64,000 nt of DNA from Bacillus pseudomycoides. GTDB lineage: Bacteria > Bacillota > Bacilli > Bacillales > Bacillaceae_G. A program made the position numbers and the translations under genes. Below the pieces are notes generated by a model, which saw nothing but the letters and a program-made list of their open reading frames with translations, searched no databases and was not told the origin of the DNA. Below, piece by piece: positions 23,978 through 34,387 of this stretch; the stretch's first letter is position 1, and each line of letters starts with the position of its first letter. Location of the stretch: the NCBI RefSeq assembly GCF_022811845.1, contig NZ_CP064266.1, positions 3,534,001 to 3,598,000 on the forward strand, in the 5' to 3' direction.

Positions 23978-26900
23978 ATGTTAGAATTTAGGCGATTAGA
24001 AACATGTTTGAAAGAGAAACGGTTTGTAGATGGATTGCAAGAGATGAATCAAGAAATCGCACATATACGAGACATAAATACTCTATCTTATGTGAAAAAA
24101 TGGCTGTCAGCGATTTCATCAACTGAAGAATTTGATACACTTATCCGTCTTACTGATGAAGGGCTTATGCATCAATATAGCGCCTTCCTAATTCGCTATT
24201 CATATAGAAAATTTCCAAATATGAGAACGCTCTCTTTATATTGTGATGAGCTAATTGATGACCGAAGAGTACTTGATGCTGAAAAATTATTAAAGGATGC
24301 TTTGAAAAATATAAAGGCAGATCAAATCGATTCTGATATTGTATCTAAAGCATACTTTACATTGGTAAGATGTCTCCTAGAAATGAAACGAAATGAAGAA
24401 GCGCTCAGATACATGAAAAAAGCTGAGAGTTATAGTACACGTCCAGTTTTTGATAAATGGGGCTATTTTTATATACAAACAGGAGAGTGGGAGAAAGCAG
24501 AGCAGTCACTTTTAGCTGGGATAAAACATAAAGAAAGTGAAGAATTAGCAATTTATTTATTATCACAGCTGTATGCGTATAAAGGGGAACTGAAACGAGC
24601 ATTACAACTGATTAACGATGCGATAGATCGTTTTCCGCAAGTACCATATTTTTATTTTGAAAAGGTGAAACATTTACTAGATTTACAGAATTATGAGGAA
24701 ATGTTAACTGTAATAGATAAGGTTAATCACATATTGCCGTATCATTCGTATAAAGCTTATTTTACACACTTACGTGCAGAAGCTTTGTATAAAATGAATA
24801 AGACTGAAGAGTTACTCGCTTTATTAAAAACGGAAGCAAGTTTAACAGAGTCACTCTATCATAATATAGAAAAACACCCGACTGGAAAAAAAGTACAATT
24901 ACCATTAGTGCCAATCGTACAAAAAGATAATTATTGTGTTCCAGCAAGCTTGGAGATGATGCTTCGCTTATGGGGAGAAAGTCGTACACAAGATGAAATC
25001 GCGGATCATATATTTGATGTCACAGGATCGAAGTTTTCAGATACGGTTATGTATTTAGAAAAACTGGGCTATGCGTGTCATTATTTTAAAGGAACGAAAG
25101 AGGACTATAAAGCATTACTTGATCAAAACATTCCAGTTTTATTAAGCATAGATATTGAACATGCATCCCACGTTCAAGTTCTTTCCGGATATGATGATCA
25201 GTTACAATCTTTTTCGGTTCAAGATCCTAACTTTTTGGAACCGCTTTTTATTGAATATGAGAAGTTACAGGAAAGGTATCGTTACACAGATGGTTTAGCT
25301 ATTGTATTTGTTCCTAAGGAGAAAAAAGAACAATTGTCATTTTTATCAGAAGAGGAAGATACATATTTCCGAACGCTATTCTCTTTGACAGATCATTTAG
25401 AAGAACAGGATAAACAAGGGATTGAAAAACTAGTATCCTTTTTACAAGAAACAAGTGAAAATCTATACACGTGGTTATACACAATCAAACATATGGATGT
25501 TGAAGTCAATCAAGAGTTTATTCTTTTTTGTGCTGAAAGGCTAATGGAAAGATATCCCGATTCAGATTTTGTTAAGCTTCATAGTGCACAATCTTTTATC
25601 CGTATTCAAGATGTGGAGCGAGCTAGTGATGTCTTGCAAAGTGTTACGAAAAAGAATAGTCAAGCATTGTATCATTTTATATATGGACGCTATTTTTTTG
25701 AGAAAGAGGAGTATGAGGAAGCAATTTCTAGCTTCCGCTCATCATTACAATTAGATGCTGATCAGCCAATCGCATGGAGTTTTCTAGCATTATCATATAT
25801 GTATATCAATCAATCTGAGCAAGGATTAAAAATGTCACAAATTGCACTCCAGCGTCATCCGGACAGATTTGTTCTTGTAAATCATGGTTTGATTTTAATG
25901 GATTTAGAGCGTTATGAGGAAGCATATGAAGTGTTTGATGATTTATTAAAAGAATATAAGTATGAAGCGCATATATGGTATGAAAGAGCTAGGTGTGCAC
26001 ATCAAATAGGGAAAATGTATTTAGCCATTAAAGGACTTCAAATTGCAATCCAATTAGATAAAGCAGCCCCATATTCATACGTGAAACTATCAGAAATATA
26101 TGAATCAGATGTAGAAGATAGGAAGAGTGCACAAGAAATTTTATTGCAGGGTATCGAAAGTTGTGAAGAATCATCGTCATTATATGTTCGATTAGGAGAT
26201 TTACATTTTCAACATGATGAATTTGAAGAAGCTGAAAAAATATATAAATGTGCTTTAGAAAAGAATAATAGAGACGTTTATTCTCACTTTGGTTTGATTC
26301 AAATTTATATGGAAAAAGAACAGTATGATGATGCAAAGCGTTATATTTTTAGTATGGAAAAGCAATTTGAAGAAAATGATGAGTTTCTAATGAATGCAGG
26401 AATGGTATTATGGGACGCTGAAATTGAATTAGGGGCTAATGAAGAACAATTAAAGATAGCGTTGTCGAAGTTGGAAGATGGTATTCGCTGCTTGAAAAAT
26501 AATATAGCAAATATTTTAGAAGAATATGTAAATAGAATTGAAGGAACACCATTTGTACAACGTGGGATAGCATTTTTAAGAAAACTAGAAAAGGAAAAAG
26601 CGGATATTATCGAGTATGGCTGTTATGCTGGTATTTTATATGAATCTCTTGGACAATACGATCAAGCAATGAAACGATACAATCAAGCAATAAAGCATAG
26701 ACCGAGTACTCTTCCGTATTTTCGTATTGGTGAATCCCTTATGGTATTAAGGGAATTGGAAGACGCAAAAAGAGCATATGAATCTTGCTTAGAAATAGAT
26801 GCAAACTTCATAGGAGTACATTTGAAGTTAGCGGAAATATATGAAACAGAAGAAAATAAATTAAAAGAACAATATCATATGCTTCAGGCAATGCTGCAAG

Positions 26901-28198
26901 GGCCGATGATCGTAAATATGGAGTATTTAGCAGAGCTTTCAGTAGAAAATGGTCTTCATAAAGAGCTTTTATCTGAGTTAGATCAATTAGTTGGTAAAGT
27001 AAATGAAATGTGGCGTTTAGATGCTCTTGCATATGTATATGGTGCCATGAAAGAGATAGATAAAGAACGAGAACTAGTGGAAGAAGCTTTGCAAATGGAT
27101 GAAGAACATGTAGAAGTACAATACCATTATGCAAAAGTACTTGTTAAAAAACCTGATTCAGAAGCAATTTCATTTGTTACAAATTTAATAAGGAAAGATG
27201 CTGGAAATGAACGTGTATTTGAAGTGTATGTTCAAATGATGGAACAACAGCGGAAATTATCTCAAATGCGAGAGTCTCTTCATTTGTTGCCCGTTAAGAA
27301 AAAAGAAAGAAGTATGGCATTTATGTACGCTGCATCTGCACTTGCAGAGAGACTGACTAAACAACAAGAAAATGAACAGCCAAAGAAATCAATTTTCACA
27401 AGAATCTTTTATCGAATGAAAAACCGTGCAAAAGAACTTTCGCTTATTACAATTGTTATTGATTTATTTGAAATTTCCTTGAAATTAAATGCGAAAAATA
27501 GTACGGCGGCGCAGCGTTTAGCGATATTTTATGAAAATGGAAATATGATTACAGAAGCGATGGATGTATTACAAACTTCATTAGAAAACACTTGGGATGT
27601 TAGTACGGCAAGGCAACTTGTAAAACTTCTCATTGAATGTGGGGATGAAAATGAAGAGATGTTAAGGGGTGCTCTTGAATTCATCAAACAGATGGTTAGA
27701 GAAGAGCCAAATGATTATGACACTTTGTTATTACATTCAAATGTTCTGTTCATGTTAGGAGAAGAGAAACAGGCAGAAAAGATTTGTTTACAATTAATCG
27801 AAAGAATGCCTTTTGTGAGTCGTGCATTCCTTGCTCTAGCAGAAATCTATCAAAGTGGAGAAAGATTTGAAGAGTCTATTCAAATGTTAGAAAAGGGAGT
27901 CGTGCATCATCCAAAAAATCATGCAATGTTTCTCGCTTTAGCAGCATCTTATCATCAGATTGGAAAAACAGAAAAGGCAGAAAAACTAACAAATCATATA
28001 CTATCTTTTGATTCTTCGGATTTGTTAGTTCGATACAACAGAGCATGCTATTTAGCTGTTTTAGACAGAAATGCTGAGGCGAAAGCAGAGCTTGAAACGG
28101 TTCTTTATGAAGATGAAACTGGATTTTTTACAGAGCTTGCAGAAGAAGATGAAGATTTAGAAAAAGTATGGAAAACGATAAAGAAACACGATGTATAG
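23978..28198 (+). CDS. Giant TPR protein with an internal C39-like cysteine peptidase domain
   Basis: 1406 residues, no signal peptide or membrane helix. Residues 1-300 and 540-1400 are tetratricopeptide-type helical repeats (for example EEYEEAISSFRSSLQLDADQ, DRKSAQEILLQGIE). Residues about 305-450 form a papain-like C39_2 domain: VQKDNYCVPASLEMML places Cys320, HASHVQVLSGYD places His398, and FSVQDPN supplies the third residue about 18 later, so the triad looks complete. C39 domains cleave peptides at Gly-Gly sites in bacteriocin export; here fused to a cytoplasmic TPR scaffold the target is unknown. AGGTG ribosome site; single gene. Confidence 0.8.
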   Translation: MLEFRRLETCLKEKRFVDGLQEMNQEIAHIRDINTLSYVKKWLSAISSTEEFDTLIRLTDEGLMHQYSAFLIRYSYRKFPNMRTLSLYCDELIDDRRVLDAEKLLKDALKNIKADQIDSDIVSKAYFTLVRCLLEMKRNEEALRYMKKAESYSTRPVFDKWGYFYIQTGEWEKAEQSLLAGIKHKESEELAIYLLSQLYAYKGELKRALQLINDAIDRFPQVPYFYFEKVKHLLDLQNYEEMLTVIDKVNHILPYHSYKAYFTHLRAEALYKMNKTEELLALLKTEASLTESLYHNIEKHPTGKKVQLPLVPIVQKDNYCVPASLEMMLRLWGESRTQDEIADHIFDVTGSKFSDTVMYLEKLGYACHYFKGTKEDYKALLDQNIPVLLSIDIEHASHVQVLSGYDDQLQSFSVQDPNFLEPLFIEYEKLQERYRYTDGLAIVFVPKEKKEQLSFLSEEEDTYFRTLFSLTDHLEEQDKQGIEKLVSFLQETSENLYTWLYTIKHMDVEVNQEFILFCAERLMERYPDSDFVKLHSAQSFIRIQDVERASDVLQSVTKKNSQALYHFIYGRYFFEKEEYEEAISSFRSSLQLDADQPIAWSFLALSYMYINQSEQGLKMSQIALQRHPDRFVLVNHGLILMDLERYEEAYEVFDDLLKEYKYEAHIWYERARCAHQIGKMYLAIKGLQIAIQLDKAAPYSYVKLSEIYESDVEDRKSAQEILLQGIESCEESSSLYVRLGDLHFQHDEFEEAEKIYKCALEKNNRDVYSHFGLIQIYMEKEQYDDAKRYIFSMEKQFEENDEFLMNAGMVLWDAEIELGANEEQLKIALSKLEDGIRCLKNNIANILEEYVNRIEGTPFVQRGIAFLRKLEKEKADIIEYGCYAGILYESLGQYDQAMKRYNQAIKHRPSTLPYFRIGESLMVLRELEDAKRAYESCLEIDANFIGVHLKLAEIYETEENKLKEQYHMLQAMLQGPMIVNMEYLAELSVENGLHKELLSELDQLVGKVNEMWRLDALAYVYGAMKEIDKERELVEEALQMDEEHVEVQYHYAKVLVKKPDSEAISFVTNLIRKDAGNERVFEVYVQMMEQQRKLSQMRESLHLLPVKKKERSMAFMYAASALAERLTKQQENEQPKKSIFTRIFYRMKNRAKELSLITIVIDLFEISLKLNAKNSTAAQRLAIFYENGNMITEAMDVLQTSLENTWDVSTARQLVKLLIECGDENEEMLRGALEFIKQMVREEPNDYDTLLLHSNVLFMLGEEKQAEKICLQLIERMPFVSRAFLALAEIYQSGERFEESIQMLEKGVVHHPKNHAMFLALAASYHQIGKTEKAEKLTNHILSFDSSDLLVRYNRACYLAVLDRNAEAKAELETVLYEDETGFFTELAEEDEDLEKVWKTIKKHDV

Positions 28199-28289
28199 AA
28201 TTCGAGAACTAGGATGAAAATAAAAATATATTTTCGAATTGATTGACAATTATTCGCTTTATGGAATAAAATAACTGATAATAAAAGTA

Positions 28290-28550
28290 TACAAATCTGA
28301 AGACGAGAAAGAGTAAAATATTGTACTGTTCCCCAGAGAGCCGGCGTTATGCTGAAAGCCGGTGTACAGACTGTATTTGAAAATCATCTCCGAGGAGCCG
28401 TGGCTGAATAAAGTAAGCTCGGACGGATGTCTACCGTTACAAAGAACGCGTATGTTAGTACGTTGCTAAGTGCTATTAGTTAAGATGCTAATAGAATTAG
28501 GGTGGTAACGCGGGTAAACCCGTCCCTACTTATAGGGACGGGTTTTTTGT
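28290..28550 (+). ncRNA. T-box leader of ileS2, Ile specifier ATC
   Basis: Stem I motifs (GAAGACGAGAAAGAGTAA, CCCCAGAGAGCCGGCG, GCTGAAAGCCGG) precede specifier ATC at 28383-28385 followed by A. The T-box TTAGGGTGGTAACGCGGG is at about 28497-28514; the terminator AACCCGTCCC / GGGACGGGTT with T-run is at 28516-28549. Confidence 0.93.
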
Positions 28551-28584
28551 GTGCTTTTACAAAATTTCAAAGGAGTGATTGTAA

Positions 28585-31500
28585 ATGAAGAAGGTAGATG
28601 TAAAAGAATCAGCTGTAGGGAGAGAAACACGAATTCGCAAGCAGTGGAACAAGCAGAATATCTTTGAGCAATCTATTCGAAATCGTGAAGGTGCACAATC
28701 TTTCGTTTTTTATGAAGGGCCACCAACTGCAAATGGATTGCCGCACGTGGGGCATGCGCTTGGACGGACAATTAAAGATTTAGTGGCAAGATATAAAACA
28801 ATGACTGGATATAAAGTACTTCGAAAAGCTGGCTGGGATACACATGGGTTACCGGTAGAATTAGGAGTTGAAAAACAGCTTGGTATCTCTGGTAAACATG
28901 AGATTGAAGAATACGGAATTGAACCATTTATTCAAAAGTGTAAGGAAAGTGTATTTACGTATGAAAAGCAGTGGCGTGAATTTACTGAGAGCATCGGATA
29001 TTGGGTCGATATGGATGATCCGTATGTAACATTGGAGAACCCTTATATTGAAAGTGTATGGCATATTCTTGGAACAATTCATGAAAAAGGGCTGCTATAT
29101 AAAGGGCATCGCGTTTCGCCGTACTGTCCAAGTTGCCAAACATCACTTAGTTCGCATGAAGTGGCGCAAGGATATAAAACAGTAAAAGATTTAAGTGCGA
29201 CTGTGAAATTTAAAGTGTTAAATAGTGAGAATGAATATTTTCTTGGGTGGACAACAACGCCGTGGACACTGCCTGCCAACGTAGCTCTTGCTGTACATCC
29301 GGATATGGAATATGTGAAAGCAGAGAAAGGTGGAACAGTTTATATTGTTGCAAAAGAGCGTGCAAACGATGTGTTAAAAGAAGACTACCAAGTATTATCT
29401 ACTCATAAAGGAGAAGAATTAGTAGGTATTTTATACAAGGCGCCATTTCCTATGGACGAAGTTATGAATGGATACCGTGTTATTTCGGCAGAATTTGTTA
29501 CAGGAGATAGTGGTACGGGACTTGTTCATATCGCACCAGCGTATGGGGAAGATGATTATAAAGTAGTGCAAAATCAAGGATTATCGTTCCTTCATGTTGT
29601 GGATGAGCAAGGTAAATATACAGAAGCTGTTCCGTTTTTAAAAGGGAAGTTTGTGAAAGAATGTGATGTGGATATTGTCCGTTATTTAGCTGGGGAAGGA
29701 TTACTATACCATAAAGAAAAATATGAACATAGTTATCCTCATTGCTGGCGCTGTGATTCACCACTTCTGTATTATGCTGGAGAAAGCTGGTTTATTCGGA
29801 CAACTGAGATTAAAGAGACTTTTTTACAGAATAATGATGCGGTCACATGGTATCCAGATCATATGAAACATGGGCGATTTGGAAAGTTTTTAGAGAATAT
29901 GGTGGACTGGAATATTAGCCGAAAACGATACTGGGGAACACCGCTAAATGTATGGGAATGCGAAAACTGTGATCATCAATTTGCGCCGAAGAGCATTGAG
30001 GAATTAAGAAGGCACAGCGTAGGGCAGACAGCTGAAAATTTAGAACTCCATAAACCGTATGTAGATGAAGTGAAAGTATGCTGTGGAGAATGTGGCAGCT
30101 CAATGACTCGTACGCCAGAAGTAATCGATGTTTGGTTTGATAGCGGCTCGATGCCATTTGCACAGTATCATTATCCATTTGAAAATAAAGAGCTTTTTGA
30201 GGAACAATTTCCAGCAGATGTAATCGCTGAAGGTGTTGATCAAACGCGTGGTTGGTTTTATAGCCTATTAGCAGTAGCGGCTTTATACACTGGAAAAGTG
30301 CCATACAAACGTGTATTATCTCTTGGGCATGTGCTAGATGAACAAGGACAGAAAATGTCTAAAAGTAAAGGGAATGCACTAGATCCAGTAGAGTTAGTTG
30401 AAAAATTTGGTGCAGATGCATTAAGATGGGCTCTTCTTGTTGATAGTGCACCGTGGAATGCAAAACGTTTTTCTGAAAGAACGGTCCAAGAGGCAAAATC
30501 AAAACTTGTCGATACACTTGTGAATGTATATAGCTTCTATGTTTTATATGCAAACTTAGATGATTACAATCCAAAAGAAAAGTATGAGGTCAAACGGACG
30601 AAATTAGATGAGTGGGTATTATCACGTCTTCATAGTACAACGAAAAAAGTAAGAAGTGCATTAGATGAGTATCAATTTACAAATGCAGCTCGTGAAATTG
30701 CGACCCTTGTAGATGAGGTAAGTAACTGGTATGTAAGGCGTTCACGCAGTCGTTTTTGGGAGTCCGGCATGAATCCTGAAAAGGCAGCAGCGTATGAAAC
30801 ACTTCATGAGGTACTTGTTACACTTAGCAAGTTACTTGCTCCATTTACTCCTTTTGTAGCAGAAGATATTCATCTTAACTTGGAAGGAAATAGTGTTCAT
30901 TTAACGGATTATCCAGCAGCAGATGAAACACTTATTCAAACAAAGCTAGAACAAGAAATGGATGCTGTTTTACAAGTTGTCGAACTCGGACGTAGCAATC
31001 GAAATCAATATGCATTAAAAGTAAAACAGCCATTAGCAGAACTTGTTTTACTTGAGCATCATAAGCAGAAAGTGGACTGGGAATCTTATTGTGATATTGT
31101 AATGGATGAGCTGAACGTAAAAGCATTTCATGTAGAATTAGATGAAACAAAGTATACATCGTATCAATTAAAGCTTGATTTTAAGACGGCAGGACCGAAG
31201 TTCGGGAAGAACGTCAATGCTGTAAATCAATGGCTAAAACAATTATCACAAGAAGAAGTACAAGGATTTGTTGAGGCTGAAAAAGCAGTGTGCAAGCTTG
31301 AATCAGGGGAAGAAGTTACAGTAACACTTGCAGATGTATTAGTAGAAAAGGTACCGAAAGCAGGGTTTTCTAATACTTCAAATGGACAATACACGGTAAT
31401 GTTAGACACGAACGTGACAGATGAATTGTTACAAGAAGGAATGGCACGTGAATTTATTCGAGCTGTTCAAGAGTATCGAAAACAATTGAATTTACCTGTT

Positions 31501-31686
31501 AATTTGCGAGTGAATGTGACGGTTGACACAGATGATGAGTTACAAGATACATTAACGAAGCATAAAGGTTTATTAGAAGAAAACTTGTTAGTAAAGCAAT
31601 TTACATTCCAAGGACTAACACAAGATGATGATGAAATTTCTTTAGGTGAGAAAACGGTTCGAATCAAATTAAGTCCGGCTAGCTAA
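28585..31686 (+). CDS. ileS2: Isoleucyl-tRNA synthetase, eukaryotic-type second copy
   Basis: 1033 residues, complete. GLPHVGHALGR (about residues 52-62) is the HIGH motif and QKMSKSKGN (about 590-598) the KMSKS motif. The CP1 editing insertion lies between (GWTTTPWTLPANVALAVH, about 215-232). Length and features (ELGVEKQLGI, YEHSYPHCWRCDSPLLYY) match the eukaryote-like IleS2 class rather than the 920-residue bacterial IleS1 that has a C-terminal zinc domain. IleS2 enzymes are generally little inhibited by mupirocin, so this may be the basis of intrinsic tolerance in the B. cereus group. Controlled by its own T-box. Confidence 0.92.
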   Translation: MKKVDVKESAVGRETRIRKQWNKQNIFEQSIRNREGAQSFVFYEGPPTANGLPHVGHALGRTIKDLVARYKTMTGYKVLRKAGWDTHGLPVELGVEKQLGISGKHEIEEYGIEPFIQKCKESVFTYEKQWREFTESIGYWVDMDDPYVTLENPYIESVWHILGTIHEKGLLYKGHRVSPYCPSCQTSLSSHEVAQGYKTVKDLSATVKFKVLNSENEYFLGWTTTPWTLPANVALAVHPDMEYVKAEKGGTVYIVAKERANDVLKEDYQVLSTHKGEELVGILYKAPFPMDEVMNGYRVISAEFVTGDSGTGLVHIAPAYGEDDYKVVQNQGLSFLHVVDEQGKYTEAVPFLKGKFVKECDVDIVRYLAGEGLLYHKEKYEHSYPHCWRCDSPLLYYAGESWFIRTTEIKETFLQNNDAVTWYPDHMKHGRFGKFLENMVDWNISRKRYWGTPLNVWECENCDHQFAPKSIEELRRHSVGQTAENLELHKPYVDEVKVCCGECGSSMTRTPEVIDVWFDSGSMPFAQYHYPFENKELFEEQFPADVIAEGVDQTRGWFYSLLAVAALYTGKVPYKRVLSLGHVLDEQGQKMSKSKGNALDPVELVEKFGADALRWALLVDSAPWNAKRFSERTVQEAKSKLVDTLVNVYSFYVLYANLDDYNPKEKYEVKRTKLDEWVLSRLHSTTKKVRSALDEYQFTNAAREIATLVDEVSNWYVRRSRSRFWESGMNPEKAAAYETLHEVLVTLSKLLAPFTPFVAEDIHLNLEGNSVHLTDYPAADETLIQTKLEQEMDAVLQVVELGRSNRNQYALKVKQPLAELVLLEHHKQKVDWESYCDIVMDELNVKAFHVELDETKYTSYQLKLDFKTAGPKFGKNVNAVNQWLKQLSQEEVQGFVEAEKAVCKLESGEEVTVTLADVLVEKVPKAGFSNTSNGQYTVMLDTNVTDELLQEGMAREFIRAVQEYRKQLNLPVNLRVNVTVDTDDELQDTLTKHKGLLEENLLVKQFTFQGLTQDDDEISLGEKTVRIKLSPAS

Positions 31687-31724
31687 ATCACAAAAAAGTA
31701 GTATGTAATCGAAAGTGCAATTAC

Positions 31725-31760
31725 AAAATCCTGTATGAATCATGCAGGATTTTGTTTTTA
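31725..31760 (+). terminator. Terminator after ileS2
   Basis: AAAATCCTGTATGA / TCATGCAGGATTTT stem with T-rich tail. Confidence 0.88.
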
Positions 31761-31876
31761 TTTTGCGAAAGAGACAGGGATTATTACCTATTTGCAGTTG
31801 AAAATGCTAGAGAAATATAATTTATATCAAAACATCAGTATTCTTTTTGTTTAGCATACATGCAGGAGAGGTAATT

Positions 31877-32593
31877 ATGATAGATATTTCACAAAAATTA
31901 AAGATTGAAACTTTACAGAACAAAATTTATGATCAGTTTGATCGAGATATATTGAATATTTTAAATGGGCAGGTAATGTATGAGCAATTTCAAACACATC
32001 AATTAATGGGGAAAAGTGATTATGTGCCTTTTAATGAAGCTATGTGTTCACATGAGACAAGTGAGGCAATATTTAGTGATGAATTTAAAAAACTAAGAGT
32101 TTTAGGACATCAGGTATCTTTGCAAGAATATGAGAGTATTACCATTTCTCCTTTGAAACCAATGTTTGAAAAACGATACAGATGCATTGTTTTATGGTTT
32201 GGTGATGACATGTTCTGTCAGATGAACTTGCTGACAGTGCTGGCATATTTAGAGCAAGTGGGATATAAAGGGGAAGTATTCTTCCATATGGTGAATGAAA
32301 TGACTTACGAGGTGGAAGAAATCAAGATATTTCTAAAAGGTTATAAAGAAATTTATCAACAAGTACTAATCCGGCAGCGTCTTCCTAAGGTGCAGTTAAT
32401 GTCAGTCATGTCTCAGGGAATCAGACTGTATTTGGAATGCTTAAAGAAAGATAATGAAATCACAGCTTATATTAAAAAACATCTAGATAAACCCCAGGAT
32501 GAATTACTGAAAGATTTATTTCATTTGTTTCCTGAGTATGGTTTAGGGGATGTGCAATATTTCAAAATCATTGAAACCATAGCTAAATCCTAG
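31877..32593 (+). CDS. Hypothetical protein (DUF1835-like), 238 aa
   Basis: Start at ATG 31877 (MIDISQKLKIETLQNK) because AGGAGAGG lies upstream; an in-frame frame extension to 31847 has no ribosome site. Soluble, mixed alpha/beta. The blocks SDYVPFNEAMCSHET and RYRCIVLWFGDDMFCQMNLLTVLAYLEQ resemble the DUF1835 group, in which a bound nucleotide or metal has been suggested. Similar B. cereus proteins are sometimes called AraC regulators, but I see no helix-turn-helix to justify it. The terminator overlaps the stop. Confidence 0.65.
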   Translation: MIDISQKLKIETLQNKIYDQFDRDILNILNGQVMYEQFQTHQLMGKSDYVPFNEAMCSHETSEAIFSDEFKKLRVLGHQVSLQEYESITISPLKPMFEKRYRCIVLWFGDDMFCQMNLLTVLAYLEQVGYKGEVFFHMVNEMTYEVEEIKIFLKGYKEIYQQVLIRQRLPKVQLMSVMSQGIRLYLECLKKDNEITAYIKKHLDKPQDELLKDLFHLFPEYGLGDVQYFKIIETIAKS

Positions 32594-32616
32594 TGTCGTT
32601 AGCTATGGTTTTTTTA
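32574..32616 (+). terminator. Terminator overlapping the stop codon
   Basis: AAACCATAGCTAA / TTAGCTATGGTTT perfect 13-bp stem followed by TTTT. Confidence 0.9.
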
Positions 32617-32645
32617 AACAAAAAATAGATTGATAAATTAATAAC

Positions 32646-33731
32646 TCACCCAGTAATCTTTCTCATAATCCACTCTATAGGTCCTCTAGAAAATTTATTT
32701 CTCCACAAAACACTAAATAATATGCAAAAAATGAAAAAACAAATAGCGAATGTTAACACAAAAGCTAAAGACTGATGTTCAAGTCTGTTTAAAAGAATCA
32801 GTGTTCCGATACCTAAAATGACGTGACCTACATAATGAGTTAAAGTTAATTGTCCGGTTTTAACGATGATTTCAATAAACCAATTTTTTTCATACCTTTC
32901 AGTAATATATAAGCAAAGAATTAAGATTATTAAAGCAGATCCTGTGGCAGATACGATGTATAAAACGTTGGGTAATATAGGTCCTGTATTAAATAAAAAG
33001 GTAGAAGCTTCTTTTCCGATATAGGGGATAAAACAATGAGTCAATACTTTTGACAACAATTCAGCAGTTGTTGAAATGATTAGGCTAATTATGAATAGTT
33101 TTTTTCTAATTTTATGATTATGAAGATCCATTCGTCCAATCAACATACCAAGTAAGAAGAACGAGAACCATGGGAAAATAGGGTGGTAACCGTTAAAGAA
33201 TAAATTACGGAGGAATCCTTTTACTGACCAGAAATCTATATAGTTTATAAAAGGAATGGGGCCTCCCCAGCCTTCAAAGGCATTAAAGGTTAATTGGAGG
33301 GATTGTACAATGAGTAAAATGAGTATCGATAACCAAAGCAATATCTTTTTATTTATTGTAATGAAGAAGGCTGCAATAAAGAGATACACGCCGTAGTAGT
33401 GTAATATATCACCTGTCCAGTCGATTGTGTATAACAATAAGCCTAATACGAATAAGAACAATGATCGCTTCCATATCATTTTTCGACTGGCCATAATCTT
33501 GATTTGATTACCACTAGTAACAGAGGATTGCGTCATAAGAGAAATACCGATACCTGCAAGAATGACAAATAAAGCAGAAGCGCGGCCCTCAAATAGTGAC
33601 ATAAAGACTATTAACCATGGAGGGCCATTACCTTCAGCTCCTGTTATAACCATGAAATTAACAATTAACATTCCAAACATAGCCCATGCTCTGGCGAAAT
33701 CTAATCCAATAATTCTTCTTTTAATTTTCAT
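32646..33731 (-). CDS. DUF418/YeiB-like multipass membrane protein
   Basis: 361 residues from ATG 33731 (MKIKRRIIGLDFARAWAMFGM), the conserved N-terminus of the family (R-x-x-G-x-D-x-x-R-A). About ten membrane helices, and a final block HYVGHVILGIGTL and WRNKFSRGPIEWIMRK characteristic of DUF418. Possible acyl or small-molecule transfer or transport; unknown. Its start overlaps the end of the upstream TetR gene by 11 bp with AAAGGACG as ribosome site, so the two form an operon. Confidence 0.8.
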   Translation of the reverse strand: MKIKRRIIGLDFARAWAMFGMLIVNFMVITGAEGNGPPWLIVFMSLFEGRASALFVILAGIGISLMTQSSVTSGNQIKIMASRKMIWKRSLFLFVLGLLLYTIDWTGDILHYYGVYLFIAAFFITINKKILLWLSILILLIVQSLQLTFNAFEGWGGPIPFINYIDFWSVKGFLRNLFFNGYHPIFPWFSFFLLGMLIGRMDLHNHKIRKKLFIISLIISTTAELLSKVLTHCFIPYIGKEASTFLFNTGPILPNVLYIVSATGSALIILILCLYITERYEKNWFIEIIVKTGQLTLTHYVGHVILGIGTLILLNRLEHQSLAFVLTFAICFFIFCILFSVLWRNKFSRGPIEWIMRKITG

Positions 33732-34317
33732 GGGGAACACGTCCTTTAAATATGCTATGCACAGCTTCAATCCATATTTGCTTATAATCCATGTTCATAT
33801 CAAACATCATGAAATTTCCTATATTATCAAGTACTAATGCAAGCATATGAGCTTTGGCCGTCAGGTTATCATCCTCAATAAGTTGCAATGAACATGCTTT
33901 AGTAAGAAGTGCTTCAAATCCTTTTAAATATTCTCTTTGTATGGAAAGGAGTCGTTCATTGTAAGTGCTATTTCTAGATGCAAGTAACATGTATTCTTGT
34001 AGAATGCGGTTAAAAAAAGGATCCTTATCTTGTTCATCGATTATAGTTACGCCAATTTCAATACATTTTTCAATGAAATTGTTCTTTGTAAATTCATCCG
34101 TCTTAAAGAAGGTTGAAAATTGAATTGCTTGGCATAGCTCATTAAATAAACCTTCAATTAAGGCATCTTTAGATTTGAAGTAATAATAAATAGAGGGTTT
34201 TGCAATTCCAACTTCTTCGGCAATCATCGTGTATGTTGTCTTATTGATGCCGTGCTCTGCAAATAAACGATAACTTGCTTCGATTATTGTAGAGAGAGTT
34301 TCCTCACTTTTCCTCAT
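33721..34317 (-). CDS. TetR-family transcriptional regulator
   Basis: 198 residues from ATG 34317 (MRKSEETLSTIIEASYRLF), preferred over an upstream ATG because TAGGAGG is 8 bp before it. The helix-turn-helix TMIAEEVGIAKPSIYYYFKSKDALIEGLF (about residues 28-56) is intact; the rest is the helical ligand-binding domain. It probably controls itself and the downstream DUF418 gene through the operator palindrome at 34374-34387. Confidence 0.88.
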   Translation of the reverse strand: MRKSEETLSTIIEASYRLFAEHGINKTTYTMIAEEVGIAKPSIYYYFKSKDALIEGLFNELCQAIQFSTFFKTDEFTKNNFIEKCIEIGVTIIDEQDKDPFFNRILQEYMLLASRNSTYNERLLSIQREYLKGFEALLTKACSLQLIEDDNLTAKAHMLALVLDNIGNFMMFDMNMDYKQIWIEAVHSIFKGRVPHEN

Positions 34318-34373
34318 TGTTGAGCCTCCTAACATGATCATATTTAGAATAGTATTAATTGGAAATATTTTCA

Positions 34374-34387
34374 ACCTACCGTTAGGT
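34374..34387. promoter_or_regulatory. Probable TetR operator
   Basis: ACCTACCGTTAGGT, a 14-bp palindrome with one mismatched pair, about 57 bp upstream of the regulator start. Confidence 0.55.
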
